In this document: one piece after another, positions 17,287-24,775 of the stretch
Layout: every line of letters starts with the position of its first letter
Numbering within the stretch: position 1 is the first letter of the stretch
Origin: VRUE01 sp963727465
GTDB taxonomy: Bacteria > Actinomycetota > Thermoleophilia > Solirubrobacterales > 70-9
Length of the DNA: 54,422 bases
Direction: 5' to 3'
NCBI GenBank assembly: GCA_963727465.1
Contig: CAVSGL010000016.1
Coordinates: 1-54,422 of the forward strand
Notes under the pieces: generated by a model
The model's database searches: none
The model's input: only the letters and a program-made list of their open reading frames with translations
Told to the model about the DNA's origin: nothing
Program-made: the position numbers and the translations under genes

Positions 17287-17808
17287 TCAGTCGCGGCTCG
17301 GCATCTGGATCCGCGCCATCGCCTTGACCATGAAGTAGAAGAAGGTGCCGGTGACGGCGAGCAGGCCGAGCGTCGCGGCGAACTGGGCGACGGTCGCGGC
17401 CTGGACCGCGAGCCCGAAGACGGCGCTGAAGATCAGGAAGACGAGCAGCAGCTGGAAGCCGAGCACCGCCCAGTAGCGGGCGCGCCACATGCCCCAGGCC
17501 ATCACGCCCATGATCAGAGCGGGGGCCAGCACCTGGGCGAAGTGCGGTTTGCCCCCTTCGACCTTCACCCCGAGCAGGTAGCCGGCGAGGATCGAGAGCG
17601 CGACCAGCGCGGCGATCACGGCGCCGACCGTGACGACCAGCGGCCGCTCGCCCTCGGCCAGCGGCTCGAGATTCTCGCGCGCTTCCCGGTTGCGCTGCTC
17701 GGCCTGGGCGTAGCCCCGCTCCATCCGCTCGCGCGGGGTCGGCTGCGGCTGCGCCCCCCGCTGCTTGCGCTTGCGCGGGGCTGGCTCTGGCGGCGAGGGG
17801 TCAGGCAC
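17287..17808 (-). CDS. Four-TM membrane protein of unknown function
   Basis: A 173-residue protein with a basic, Pro-rich cytoplasmic N-terminus (residues 1-60) and four predicted membrane helices (about 62-85, 96-115, 120-145 and 148-170). The GTG start at 17808 overlaps the thiE stop by eight bases, so it is translated together with thiE. No family motif is recognised. Because it sits between thiE and the E3/E1/E2 genes, a transport or complex-related role might be guessed, but nothing in the sequence proves it. Confidence 0.75.
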   Translation of the reverse strand: MPDPSPPEPAPRKRKQRGAQPQPTPRERMERGYAQAEQRNREARENLEPLAEGERPLVVTVGAVIAALVALSILAGYLLGVKVEGGKPHFAQVLAPALIMGVMAWGMWRARYWAVLGFQLLLVFLIFSAVFGLAVQAATVAQFAATLGLLAVTGTFFYFMVKAMARIQMPSRD

Positions 17809-18487
17809 CCGGCGCCGCCTCCCCGAGCGGCGCGAGGGCGCCCCGCAGCGCTTCGGCGACCGCCGCCGGGTCCTCGGCGTCGCGGATCGCGCGCACCACG
17901 CAGAGCCGCTGGGCGCCCGCGGCGACCACGTCGCCGGCGTTGCCCAGGTCGATGCCGCCGATCGCGAAGAAGGGGTGCGGCGCATGGGCGGCGGCGTGCT
18001 CGATCAGGCCGAGCCCGACGCCGGGGCGGCCCTGTTTGGTCGGCGTCTCCCAGATCGGCCCGACGCTCACGTAGTCCACCGGCGCGTCGGCGCTCGCGGC
18101 GAGTTGCTCCTCGGAATGCGTCGAAAGACCGATAATCATCTCGGGCCCCAGGATTTCCCTGGCCTCCTCCACCGGCATGTCGTCCTGGCCGACGTGGACG
18201 CCATCGGCGTCGCAGGTCCTTGCCAGCCAGGGGTCGTCGTTGACGATGAAGAGGGCGCTGTAGGTGTCGCAGAGGCGGCGGAAGGTTCGCGCCGCGCGCT
18301 CGATCTCCTCGCGCGGCAGCTGCTTGTCGCGCAGCTGGACGATGTCGACGCCGCCGTTCAGCGCCGCGTGCAGCAGCGCTTCGAGGTCGCGGCCCGCGGG
18401 CATCGCCTCGCAGACGAAGTAGAGCCGCGCGGTGCGCAGCCGCTCGCGCCGCAGCGGTCCGTGTGCCTCGGGCATCGCCAGGCTCAT
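17801..18487 (-). CDS. thiE: Thiamine-phosphate synthase ThiE
   Basis: A 228-residue TIM-barrel enzyme that couples HMP pyrophosphate with the thiazole phosphate to give thiamine monophosphate. Signature segments in order: LYFVCEA near 22, VDIVQLRDKQLPREE near 47, FIVNDDPWLA near 80, GVHVGQDDMP near 95, GLSTHSEEQL near 118, DYVSVGPIWETPTKQG near 135 and PFFAIGGID near 170. Length is slightly above the usual 210-220 because of the N-terminus. It heads the pyruvate dehydrogenase operon on the minus strand and is divergent from the riboswitch-controlled thiO/thiSG pair. Confidence 0.95.
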   Translation of the reverse strand: MSLAMPEAHGPLRRERLRTARLYFVCEAMPAGRDLEALLHAALNGGVDIVQLRDKQLPREEIERAARTFRRLCDTYSALFIVNDDPWLARTCDADGVHVGQDDMPVEEAREILGPEMIIGLSTHSEEQLAASADAPVDYVSVGPIWETPTKQGRPGVGLGLIEHAAAHAPHPFFAIGGIDLGNAGDVVAAGAQRLCVVRAIRDAEDPAAVAEALRGALAPLGEAAPGA

Positions 18488-18499
18488 AACCCGATCTTA

Positions 18500-18525
18500 G
18501 GGTCTGCCCGGCACCGGACAGACCC
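18500..18525. promoter_or_regulatory. Inverted repeat in the thiE/thiO divergent promoter region
   Basis: GGGTCTG (18500-18506) and CAGACCC (18519-18525) form an inverted repeat 13 bp upstream of the thiE start, in the only gap between the divergent thiamine genes. It could be an operator or the stem of a leader hairpin of thiE. No convincing -10/-35 pair could be fixed by eye. Confidence 0.3.
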
Positions 18526-18557
18526 CAAGCTCGGGACCGAGACGAGTACCATCGAAT

Positions 18558-18646
18558 AAGTACGGGAGCCTCACCCAAGGCTGAGAGGGCGGCACCAAGG
18601 CCGCCGACCGTGTGACCTGATCCGGGTAATGCCGGCGGAGGCAAGG
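18558..18646 (+). ncRNA. TPP riboswitch (THI element)
   Basis: The conserved core is unmistakable: GGCTGAGAGGGC (18579-18590), then ACCTGATCCGGGTAATGCCG (18615-18634) and GCGGAGGCA (18635-18643). P2 is ACGG/CCGT (18562-18565 with 18608-18611), P3 is GCC/GGC with loop TCACCCAA, and an extra hairpin GGCGGC/GCCGCC sits at 18589-18606. The GGAGG that serves as ribosome binding site for thiO (ATG 18647) lies inside the conserved 3' part of the aptamer, so TPP binding should hide it directly. It controls thiO and thiSG. Confidence 0.95.
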
Positions 18647-19797
18647 ATGAACGAGCGGCGCAGTTTCGATGTGGTGGTGGTCGGAGGCGGAGTCATTGGC
18701 CTCTCCTGCGCCTGGCGCGCGGCGCAGCGCGGCGCCCGGGTCGCGGTGGTCGAGCGCGCGCAGCCGCCGGCCGGGGCGACGCGGGTCGCCGCCGGCATGC
18801 TGGCGCCGGTCGGCGAGCTCGCCTTCGGCGAGCCGGAGCTACTGAAGCTGACCCTGGCCGCGGCCGAGCTCTACCCGGACTTCGTCGCCGGGCTGGAGGG
18901 CGTCGACCGGGCGTCGCCACCGGCTACCGCCGCGACGGCGCCCTGCACGTCGCGCTCGATCGCGACGAGGCGGCGGAGCTGCGCCGTGTGCACGAGCTAC
19001 AGCGCTCGCTCGGGCTCGGCGCCGAGTGGCTGCCGCCGCGCCGCTGCCGCGAGCTCGAGCCGGGCCTGACGCCGTCCTTCAGCGGCGGCGTCCACGCGCC
19101 CGGCGAGGGCTCGGTCGATCCGCGTGCGCTCGTCGCGGCGCTGCTTGCCGCGCTCGAGGCCGAGCCGGAGGTGGAGCTGTCGATCGGGACCGGGGTGGAG
19201 GGCGCGCTGTTCGACGGCGAGCGGATCGCCGGCGTGCGGACGGAGGGCGGCGCCGAGCTGCGCGCCGCGGCCGTTGTCCTCGCGACCGGCGCCTGGTCGG
19301 GCCAAGCCGCCTGGCTGCCCGAGCCGGCACGGCCGCCGGTGCGGCCGGTCAAGGGCCAGGTCCTCGAGCTGCGCGTCGCCGAGGGCGCCGCGCCGTGCAG
19401 CCGCATCGTCGCCTCCGAGCGCGTCTACCTCGTGCCGCGCGACGACGGCCGCCTGATCGTCGGCGCCACGGTCGAAGAGCAGGGCTTCGACACGACGGTG
19501 ACCGCGGGCGGGGCGTACGAGCTGCTGCGTGAGGCCTACCGCCTGCTGCCCGAGGTCGCCGAGCTGGAGCTGGTCGAGGCGGCGGCGGGCCTGCGCCCAG
19601 GGACGCCCGACAACCTGCCGCGGGTCGGCCCGAGTCCGGTCGAGGGCCTGCTCTGGGCGACCGGCCACTACCGCAACGGCATCCTGCTCGCCCCGCTCGC
19701 CGCCGACGCGCTGGTCCCTCACCTCGAATCGCGGTCGAGCTTTTCGCCGGATAGCGAAGCAAACCTCGACCGCGATGCGGAGGGGGCGGTTCGGTGA
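18647..19797 (+). pseudogene. thiO: Glycine oxidase ThiO, frameshifted near 18905
   Basis: ThiO is a FAD enzyme that oxidises glycine to the dehydroglycine used for thiazole synthesis. The N-terminal part (18647 to about 18910) has the FAD motif VVVVGGGVIGLSCAWRAAQR and ATRVAAGMLAPVGE. The C-terminal part (about 18905-19797) has TGYRRDGALHVALDRDEAA, GVHAPGEGSVDP, VVLATGAWSG and GLRPGTPDNLPRVGP. The two are in different frames: the frame must change at about 18903-18915 to join EGVDRA to VATGYRRDG. With one base added or two removed the product would be of normal length (about 380). Since both halves are well conserved, a sequence error or a very recent mutation is likely. The last 20 residues come from a palindromic repeat. 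Its stop overlaps the thiSG start (GTGA). Confidence 0.85.
19729..19775 (-). repeat. Palindromic repeat, copy C (inside thiO)
   Basis: This copy is inverted relative to the other four. Its arms GCGGTCGAG and CTCGACCGC flank the same CGCTATCCGG core. It is translated as the end of ThiO (SRSSFSPDSEANLDRD), adding about 17 residues beyond the normal end of the family. Confidence 0.75.
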
Positions 19798-20768
19798 GGA
19801 TCGAGCTGAACGGGACGCCGCACGAGCTCGCGGCCGGCGCGACGCTGGCCGACGCGGTGCGCGCCAGCGGTGCCGACGCGGCCGCGCGCGGCGTCGCCGT
19901 CGCCCTCGACGGCGAGGTCGTGCCGCGCGCCCAGTGGGACGCGACGCCGCTTGCCGAGGGCCGCAGCGTCGAGGTGCTCGCCGCGATCCAGGGCGGCGCC
20001 GAGACCTGGGAGCTGGGCGGCCGCCGGTGGTCCTCGCGGCTGATCGCCGGCACCGGCGGCTTCCGCTCCCTGGAGCAGATGGAGGCGGCGCTTGCCGCCG
20101 CCGGCACCGAGATCGTCACCGTCGCCCTGCGCCGCATCGATCCCGCGGCGAAAGGGTCGGTGCTGGAGGTGATCGACCGGCTCGGCCTCTTCGCCCTGCC
20201 CAACACCGCCGGCTGCTTCACCGCCCGCGACGCGGTCCGCACCGCGCAGCTCGCCCGCGAGGCCTTCGAGACCGACTGGGTGAAGCTCGAGGTGATCGGC
20301 GACGACCGCACGCTCTACCCCGACGCGGTCGAGCTGCTCGACGCCGCCGAGACCCTGGTTGGCGAGGGGTTCACCGTCCTCCCCTACACCAACGACGACC
20401 CGATCCTCGCCCGCCGCCTCGAGCAGGCCGGCTGCGCCGCGGTGATGCCGCTCGGCTCGCCGATCGGCTCCGGCGCCGGGGTCCGCAACCCCTACAACGT
20501 CGCGATCATCGCCGAGCGCGCCGCGGTTCCCGTCATCCTCGACGCCGGCATCGGCACCGCCTCCGACGCCGCCCTGGCGATGGAGCTCGGCTGCGACGCC
20601 GTGCTCGCCGCCAGCTCGATCTTCGGCGCCGCCGACCCGACCGCGATGGCGCGTGCCCTGCGCACCGCGGTCGACGCCGGCCACACCGCCCGCCACGCCG
20701 GCCGCATCCCCCGCCGCACCCACGCCGAGGCATCGACCAGCTACGAGGGCACCCCCGATCTCTCCTGA
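19794..20768 (+). CDS. thiSG: Sulfur carrier ThiS fused to thiazole synthase ThiG
   Basis: A 324-residue fusion. Residues 1-67 are a ThiS ubiquitin-like domain ending in VEVLAAIQGG. Residues 68-324 are ThiG, the thiazole phosphate synthase barrel: RRWSSRLIAGTGGFRSL, the Schiff-base Lys segment WVKLEVIGDD, LPYTNDDPILARRLE, CAAVMPLGSPIGSGAGV and VILDAGIGTASDAA. Free ThiS needs a C-terminal Gly-Gly for thiocarboxylation; here the Gly-Gly is internal and runs straight into ThiG, so cleavage or an unusual sulfur route is needed. Such fusions exist in databases as bifunctional proteins. GTG start at 19794 overlaps the thiO stop. Under TPP riboswitch control. Confidence 0.93.
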   Translation: MRIELNGTPHELAAGATLADAVRASGADAAARGVAVALDGEVVPRAQWDATPLAEGRSVEVLAAIQGGAETWELGGRRWSSRLIAGTGGFRSLEQMEAALAAAGTEIVTVALRRIDPAAKGSVLEVIDRLGLFALPNTAGCFTARDAVRTAQLAREAFETDWVKLEVIGDDRTLYPDAVELLDAAETLVGEGFTVLPYTNDDPILARRLEQAGCAAVMPLGSPIGSGAGVRNPYNVAIIAERAAVPVILDAGIGTASDAALAMELGCDAVLAASSIFGAADPTAMARALRTAVDAGHTARHAGRIPRRTHAEASTSYEGTPDLS

Positions 20769-22390
20769 CCGGCGCGGTCGAGGTTTTGATCGCTATCCGG
20801 TGAAAACCTCGACCGCGCTCGTGGGCGATGCCCGTCTACCATGCGTCTCGCGCCCCTGTAGCTCAGTTGGTTAGAGCGGCGGCCTTTTAAGCCGCGCGGC
20901 GCGGGTTCGAATCCCGCCGGGGGCACTGACCCGCACGGTGGTCGAACCGCAGGCAAAGAGAAAGACGGGTAGATCTCCGCGCGGCTGACGACCCGGATCT
21001 CATCGACCAGCGATTGCAGCAGCGCCTTGCGGGTCGGCTGGTCACCGCCCTCGATCACCTCGCGGACCTGGGCCTGCAACAGCGCCAGGTCCTCGTCGCT
21101 CAGCGGCTCGCGCTCCTTGGGTTCCTCGGCGCGAAGCTCCTCGCGCCGGGCTTCCAGCCCGCGCAGGCGCTCGGTCAGCTCGCCGATCCGTGGCGCGCAG
21201 GCCGACTCGGGCATCGTGCCCTGCTCGAAGGCGCGGAAGTAGCGATCCAGCGACTCGCCGGTCTTGCGCAGCTCGCCGTCGATCCGCTCCAGTTCCTCGA
21301 CGCGCCGGGGCTGCTCGGCATCCAGCTCGGCGAAGGCTTCTGAGATTGCCTCCCGCACCAAGGGCTCGCGCTCCAGCACGCCGAGGAGCTGTTCGAGAAT
21401 CGCCTCCTCGAGCTGATCGGCTGGCAAGCGTTCTCCCTCGCAGGCGTGCTTGCCGTAGCGCTGGCGCGAGAAGCACACGTAGTAGCGGTAGCGCCCGCCG
21501 TTGCCATTCGCCGAGGCGCCGACGTAGCGCTTGCCGCAGTGCGCGCACTTGATCAGTCCGGTGAGCAGGTACTCGGAGGCGTTGGAGCGCCGTAGCGAGA
21601 CGTCCTCGCTTCGCTCGCGCAGCTTCTCCTGGGCGCGCTGGAAGAGGTCGCGGTCGACCAGCGGCTCGTGCGGCGCGGGGTGGTGGGTGCCGCGAAAGAA
21701 GATCTCGCCCACGTAGGCCCGGTTGCGCAGGATGCTGAGCACCGCCTTGGCGTTGAAGGGCTTGCCGCCCCGCGTGCGCAGCCCGCGCTCGGTCAGCCAT
21801 TGGGCGAGCGCCGAGGAGCCTTCCAGGCGCTCGGCGTAGCGGCGGAAGATCTCGGGCACAACGGAGGCCTTGGCCGGGTCGGGGACCAGGAAGCGCCGCT
21901 CGGCGTCGAGGCGATAGCCGAAGGGGACCGAGCCGCCGGTCCACTCGCCGCGAGCGGCCTTGCGCTCCATGCCCGCGATGGTGCGCTCGACAATCGTCGC
22001 CCGCTCGAACTCGGCGAAGACGCCGAGCATCTGCACCATCATCCGCCCCGAGGAGCTGGCGGTGTCGAAGGGCTCGGTCGCCGAGCGGAAGAGAACCTTG
22101 GCGCCGTCCAGCCGCTCGATGATCTGCGCCAGCCCGCGCACCGAGCGCGAGAGGCGATCCACGCGGTAGACCAGCAGCAGGTCGAAGCGTCCCGCCTCTG
22201 CCTCCCGCAGCGCCCGTTCCAGCCCCGGCCGCTCCAAGGTTGCGCCCGACGCCTGATCGGTGAAGCGGCGCACGATCTGCCAGTCCTCCTGGCTCGCCGC
22301 ATAGGAATCGAGCCTTGTCGCCTGCGCCTCAAGCGAGTAGGGCTGGGTCTCCTCGTCGGTCGAGATGCGGGTGTAGGTGGCGATCCTCAT
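20741..22390 (-). CDS. Large serine recombinase (integrase) with host-encoded C-terminus
   Basis: A 549-residue site-specific recombinase. Residues 1-150 form the resolvase domain, with the nucleophile S10 in YTRIS and the basic motif YRVDRLSRS (75-83). Residues 150-280 are the 'recombinase' domain (VPFGYRLD, FNAKAVLSILRNRAYVG). A zinc ribbon follows (CAHCGKRYVG near 308, then C residues near 330 and 338). A coiled coil covers about 350-440. Codon 489 is the first to overlap tRNA-Lys, so residues 489-549 are antisense translation of the tRNA, repeat copy D and the end of thiSG. The ATG overlaps the upstream small ORF stop (ATGA). It probably integrates the element at tRNA-Lys. Confidence 0.92.
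   Translation of the reverse strand: MRIATYTRISTDEETQPYSLEAQATRLDSYAASQEDWQIVRRFTDQASGATLERPGLERALREAEAGRFDLLLVYRVDRLSRSVRGLAQIIERLDGAKVLFRSATEPFDTASSSGRMMVQMLGVFAEFERATIVERTIAGMERKAARGEWTGGSVPFGYRLDAERRFLVPDPAKASVVPEIFRRYAERLEGSSALAQWLTERGLRTRGGKPFNAKAVLSILRNRAYVGEIFFRGTHHPAPHEPLVDRDLFQRAQEKLRERSEDVSLRRSNASEYLLTGLIKCAHCGKRYVGASANGNGGRYRYYVCFSRQRYGKHACEGERLPADQLEEAILEQLLGVLEREPLVREAISEAFAELDAEQPRRVEELERIDGELRKTGESLDRYFRAFEQGTMPESACAPRIGELTERLRGLEARREELRAEEPKEREPLSDEDLALLQAQVREVIEGGDQPTRKALLQSLVDEIRVVSRAEIYPSFSLPAVRPPCGSVPPAGFEPAPRGLKGRRSNQLSYRGARRMVDGHRPRARSRFSPDSDQNLDRAGQERSGVPS
20772..20821 (+). repeat. Palindromic intergenic repeat, copy D
   Basis: The best-preserved copy: GCGCGGTCGAGGTTTT (20772-20787) and AAAACCTCGACCGCGC (20803-20818) form a perfect 16-bp stem around a 15-nt loop with the CGCTATCCGG core. 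It lies 4 bp after the thiSG stop and 30 bp before tRNA-Lys, where it could act as an RNA 3'-end hairpin. Confidence 0.85.
20852..20925 (+). tRNA. tRNA-Lys (anticodon UUU), attachment site of the element
   Basis: A 74-nt cloverleaf. Acceptor GCCCCTG/CGGGGGC, D arm AGCTCAGTTGGTTAGAGC, anticodon stem GCGGC/GCCGC with loop CTTTTAA (anticodon TTT), T arm GCGGGTTCGAATCCCGC, discriminator A, no encoded CCA. The serine recombinase gene reads antisense through the whole gene, which marks its 3' end as one border of the integrated element. Confidence 0.95.
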
Positions 22391-22614
22391 CGGCTCCTCC
22401 GGCGCTTGCGTGGTTCAGACGGATGTCTATGACAGCTCGACGCGCGCAAGGAGTCAAGTCCACCGCCCGCCAGGTAGTCGCGGTAGAGCACCCGCAGGGT
22501 GCTGGAGAGCTCGGCGCTCTGCTCCTCGCTTCGCCGCACGAGACGGGCGCGGCGCACCCCGAGCCGCTCGGCCCGGCCGCGCTCCCCTCCCGAGTTGTCG
22601 ACACGCATCAGCAT
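22387..22614 (-). CDS. Small basic protein coupled to the recombinase gene
   Basis: A 75-residue Arg-rich protein (MLMRVDNSGGERGRAERLGV at the start, then a helical stretch SAELSSTLRVLYRDYLAGG and a basic tail ending RKRRRSR). Its start overlaps the end of the replication-relaxation gene by 7 bases and its stop overlaps the recombinase ATG (ATGA). Such tight packing on both sides supports it as a real gene rather than a shadow frame. No family is recognised. Its size, charge and place just ahead of a serine recombinase would fit a recombination directionality factor or a regulator, but this is inference. Confidence 0.55.
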   Translation of the reverse strand: MLMRVDNSGGERGRAERLGVRRARLVRRSEEQSAELSSTLRVLYRDYLAGGGLDSLRASSCHRHPSEPRKRRRSR

Positions 22615-24224
22615 GGGCGGTATTCCTCTGCGGGTCCGGGGTCGGGCAGCACCACCCCGCAGTAGTGGCAGCGCTCTGCGACGTGTCGTCCCCGTGTCCT
22701 CTCGGCGTTCGGATAGGCGATCTCCTCGCAGTGCTTGCAGCGGCGCAGCGCCCGGCGGTCGACCCCGTCGAGGAAGGTCCTTGACCGGTTGCGAATCCTG
22801 CCGAGGAGCCCTTGCGCCTTCGCCAGCCGCCGCGCCTCCCCCTCGCGCCAGGCGAGATAGGCATCGCGCAGGCGCTCCTGCTCGGCGCGTGCCTTGCCGT
22901 CGCCCTCGGCTTCGCGCCTCAGCGCCTCCAGCTCGCGGTCATAGAGGACCTCTCCGGCGGCGATGCGCTTGTCGGCCCGTCGCAACGCCGGGCCGTCGCC
23001 GCAGCGCTCCCTCAGGTCGTCAACGTGCTCGCGCTGGGTGGAGCGGCGGTACTTGACGAGGCGACGGAGCGCCGCTTGCTCCTCGGCGTCTGCCATCCGC
23101 TCACCCACGCGCATGGCGATCGGATCGGCGAGCAGCGCCGCGTGGGCGAGCAGCGCCTCGCGTTCGATCTCGTTCATCTCGCCCGTGCGCTCGAACGTCG
23201 CTTTCAGGGCCGTGATCAGCGGCGGGTCCTCTTCGCCGGTGGGGTTTCGCCGGTTCCACTCGCGCAGGTGGGAGCGAAGAGCCTCGGGGTCGGTACGCAG
23301 CCGCTCGCGCTCTTCGTCTTCTCGACGCCGCTCGGCCTCCCGGCGGGCGATCTCTTCGTCATAGGGCCGCCGCGCCTCGCGCAGGGCGGCGAGCAGGTCG
23401 CGCGGCTCGCCTTCCTCATCGACCAGCCAGGGAGTGCCGGTCGGCAGGGAGCCCAGCCTGCGGGCGAGGTCGCACACGCAAACGACGAGCTGCCCGTAGC
23501 GCCCCACCTCCTTGCGGGACATCGAGAGGAAGGAGCGGGCGCGCTTCTCGGTCGTCGTGACGAACAGCAGGGCGGGGCAGAAGCGGTGGCGCTCGCGCCA
23601 GGCGCCCGCCCGGTCGTACTCCCCGTAGCCCGCCGCCTTCTTCTTCAGCTGGCGGTGCGACATGGTTCCCATGTCCAGCTCGATGAAGGCGAGCAGCCTG
23701 CGCCCGTCCGCAGCGGCGATCTCGATGAAGGCGTCGGGTGCGATCGCGCGGCCCTCGCCGGTCAGCCTTGCCTTGAAGGTCTCCCGCGCCTCGGCCTCGC
23801 GCTCGAAGCCGATCAGCTCCGCGCCCTCGGGCAGGGAGGTCTCAAGCGCGACGTAGATCTCGCTGAGCCCGGCGGCGTGGGCGAGAAAGAGCGGGTTGGG
23901 TTCGCGCCGCTCGCCTCCCCTCGGCGGCGGCTCGCCGCCGATCAGCGCCTCGCCCCGCCGGGTCGGCCACAGGTGATGGGGGGCGGAGCCGCGTTCGCGG
24001 TAGGGCCGCGTCCTGCCGAGCAGCCCGTCGCCCGCCAGGCGGTTGCAGCGGTAGCGCAGCGTGCGGGCCGGGGTCTCGGGCAGAAGGGCCGCGAGCTGGG
24101 CCGAGGTCAGCACGCGCTGGGCGCAGAGCAGATCGAGGATGCGCAGGTCGATCTCGGTGAGCGCGACCTCTCGCCCCCGGCCGCGCCCCTTGGCGCCTGA
24201 TGTGTTGGCTCTACTCGTGGTCAT
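22608..24224 (-). CDS. Replication-relaxation family protein
   Basis: A 538-residue protein of the type found on actinobacterial plasmids and integrative elements. Residues 20-85 are a winged helix (ILDLLCAQRVLTSAQLAALL, RYRCNRLAGDGLLGR). Residues 105-215 form an alpha/beta domain with acidic and Lys residues (PDAFIEIAAADGRRLLAFIE, LDMGTMSHRQLKKKAAGYGEY) resembling PD-(D/E)XK folds. A long charged helical region (about 270-480) follows. The C-terminus holds a zinc ribbon with CKHC near 495 and CHYCG near 523. Members of this family are thought to act in replication or DNA processing of the element; the exact activity is not settled. First gene of the operon with the recombinase. Confidence 0.8.
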   Translation of the reverse strand: MTTSRANTSGAKGRGRGREVALTEIDLRILDLLCAQRVLTSAQLAALLPETPARTLRYRCNRLAGDGLLGRTRPYRERGSAPHHLWPTRRGEALIGGEPPPRGGERREPNPLFLAHAAGLSEIYVALETSLPEGAELIGFEREAEARETFKARLTGEGRAIAPDAFIEIAAADGRRLLAFIELDMGTMSHRQLKKKAAGYGEYDRAGAWRERHRFCPALLFVTTTEKRARSFLSMSRKEVGRYGQLVVCVCDLARRLGSLPTGTPWLVDEEGEPRDLLAALREARRPYDEEIARREAERRREDEERERLRTDPEALRSHLREWNRRNPTGEEDPPLITALKATFERTGEMNEIEREALLAHAALLADPIAMRVGERMADAEEQAALRRLVKYRRSTQREHVDDLRERCGDGPALRRADKRIAAGEVLYDRELEALRREAEGDGKARAEQERLRDAYLAWREGEARRLAKAQGLLGRIRNRSRTFLDGVDRRALRRCKHCEEIAYPNAERTRGRHVAERCHYCGVVLPDPGPAEEYRPC

Positions 24225-24775
24225 CCTTTCTTTGGTTGTTTCGCGCGGCGTCAGTCCGCGCGTGCGGTTGGTGCGGTTCAGGCGCAGAAGCGTTGCTTAG
24301 CCAGCGCGGAGGCGATAGCGCAGGCGTCGAGTGCAAGGGACGCGAGCGACGATGCGGAAACGAGAAGCGCGGTGCGGCGAGGCGCGAGTCGGCGGACATA
24401 GCGTCGGCGACCATTGAGGACTCTACGGAGGGGGTAGAGACTCGGGCGCGGGAGAGGGGCGGCGATTCGGCATCGCCATGCGGAAGGAGCGCCGTCGCCG
24501 GTTGCCAGTCGTGCTCGGGGCGGCTGGCAAGGTCGGGGCGACCGCAGTGACCCTCGCGCCGCCGCATTTGTCCCTTTGCCTCCCCGCCCATAGATCTACG
24601 TTTAGCGGCAAGGCGCCGGAAGATCTACAAACGTGCCTATGCACTTATGCACAACGGTATAGTTGTGAAAGGACAGGCGAAGGTTCCCCTTCGCCGTCGG
24701 CTTTAGACCCGTCCAACGTCTCTATGGGAAGGCTGGCGACTGAAACCGATCTCGGTGGGGGTGTAGTACGTACCG
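24225..24775. other. Divergent control region without a convincing gene
   Basis: This 551-bp gap separates the minus-strand recombinase operon from the plus-strand cargo. The first 370 bp are GC-rich with short open frames on both strands but none with a conserved-looking product. A small hairpin CTCTAC/GTAGAG occurs at 24421-24439. The last 180 bp are AT-richer: two AGATCTAC motifs (24593-24600 and 24620-24627), two TATGCAC motifs (24638-24650) and a possible -10 TATAGT at 24658. The promoter of the membrane-protein gene at 24776 probably lies here. Confidence 0.45.

Noticed and set aside
15901..18135. 744-codon open frame on the plus strand opposite lpd and thiE
   Set aside because: It lies antisense to genes with clear family motifs; its His/Asp/Arg/Gly-rich product is typical of reverse-strand reading of high-GC codons.
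22329..22604. 91-codon open frame between the element genes
   Set aside because: A different frame (22387-22614) fits the overlaps with both neighbours better; this one ends inside the recombinase gene.
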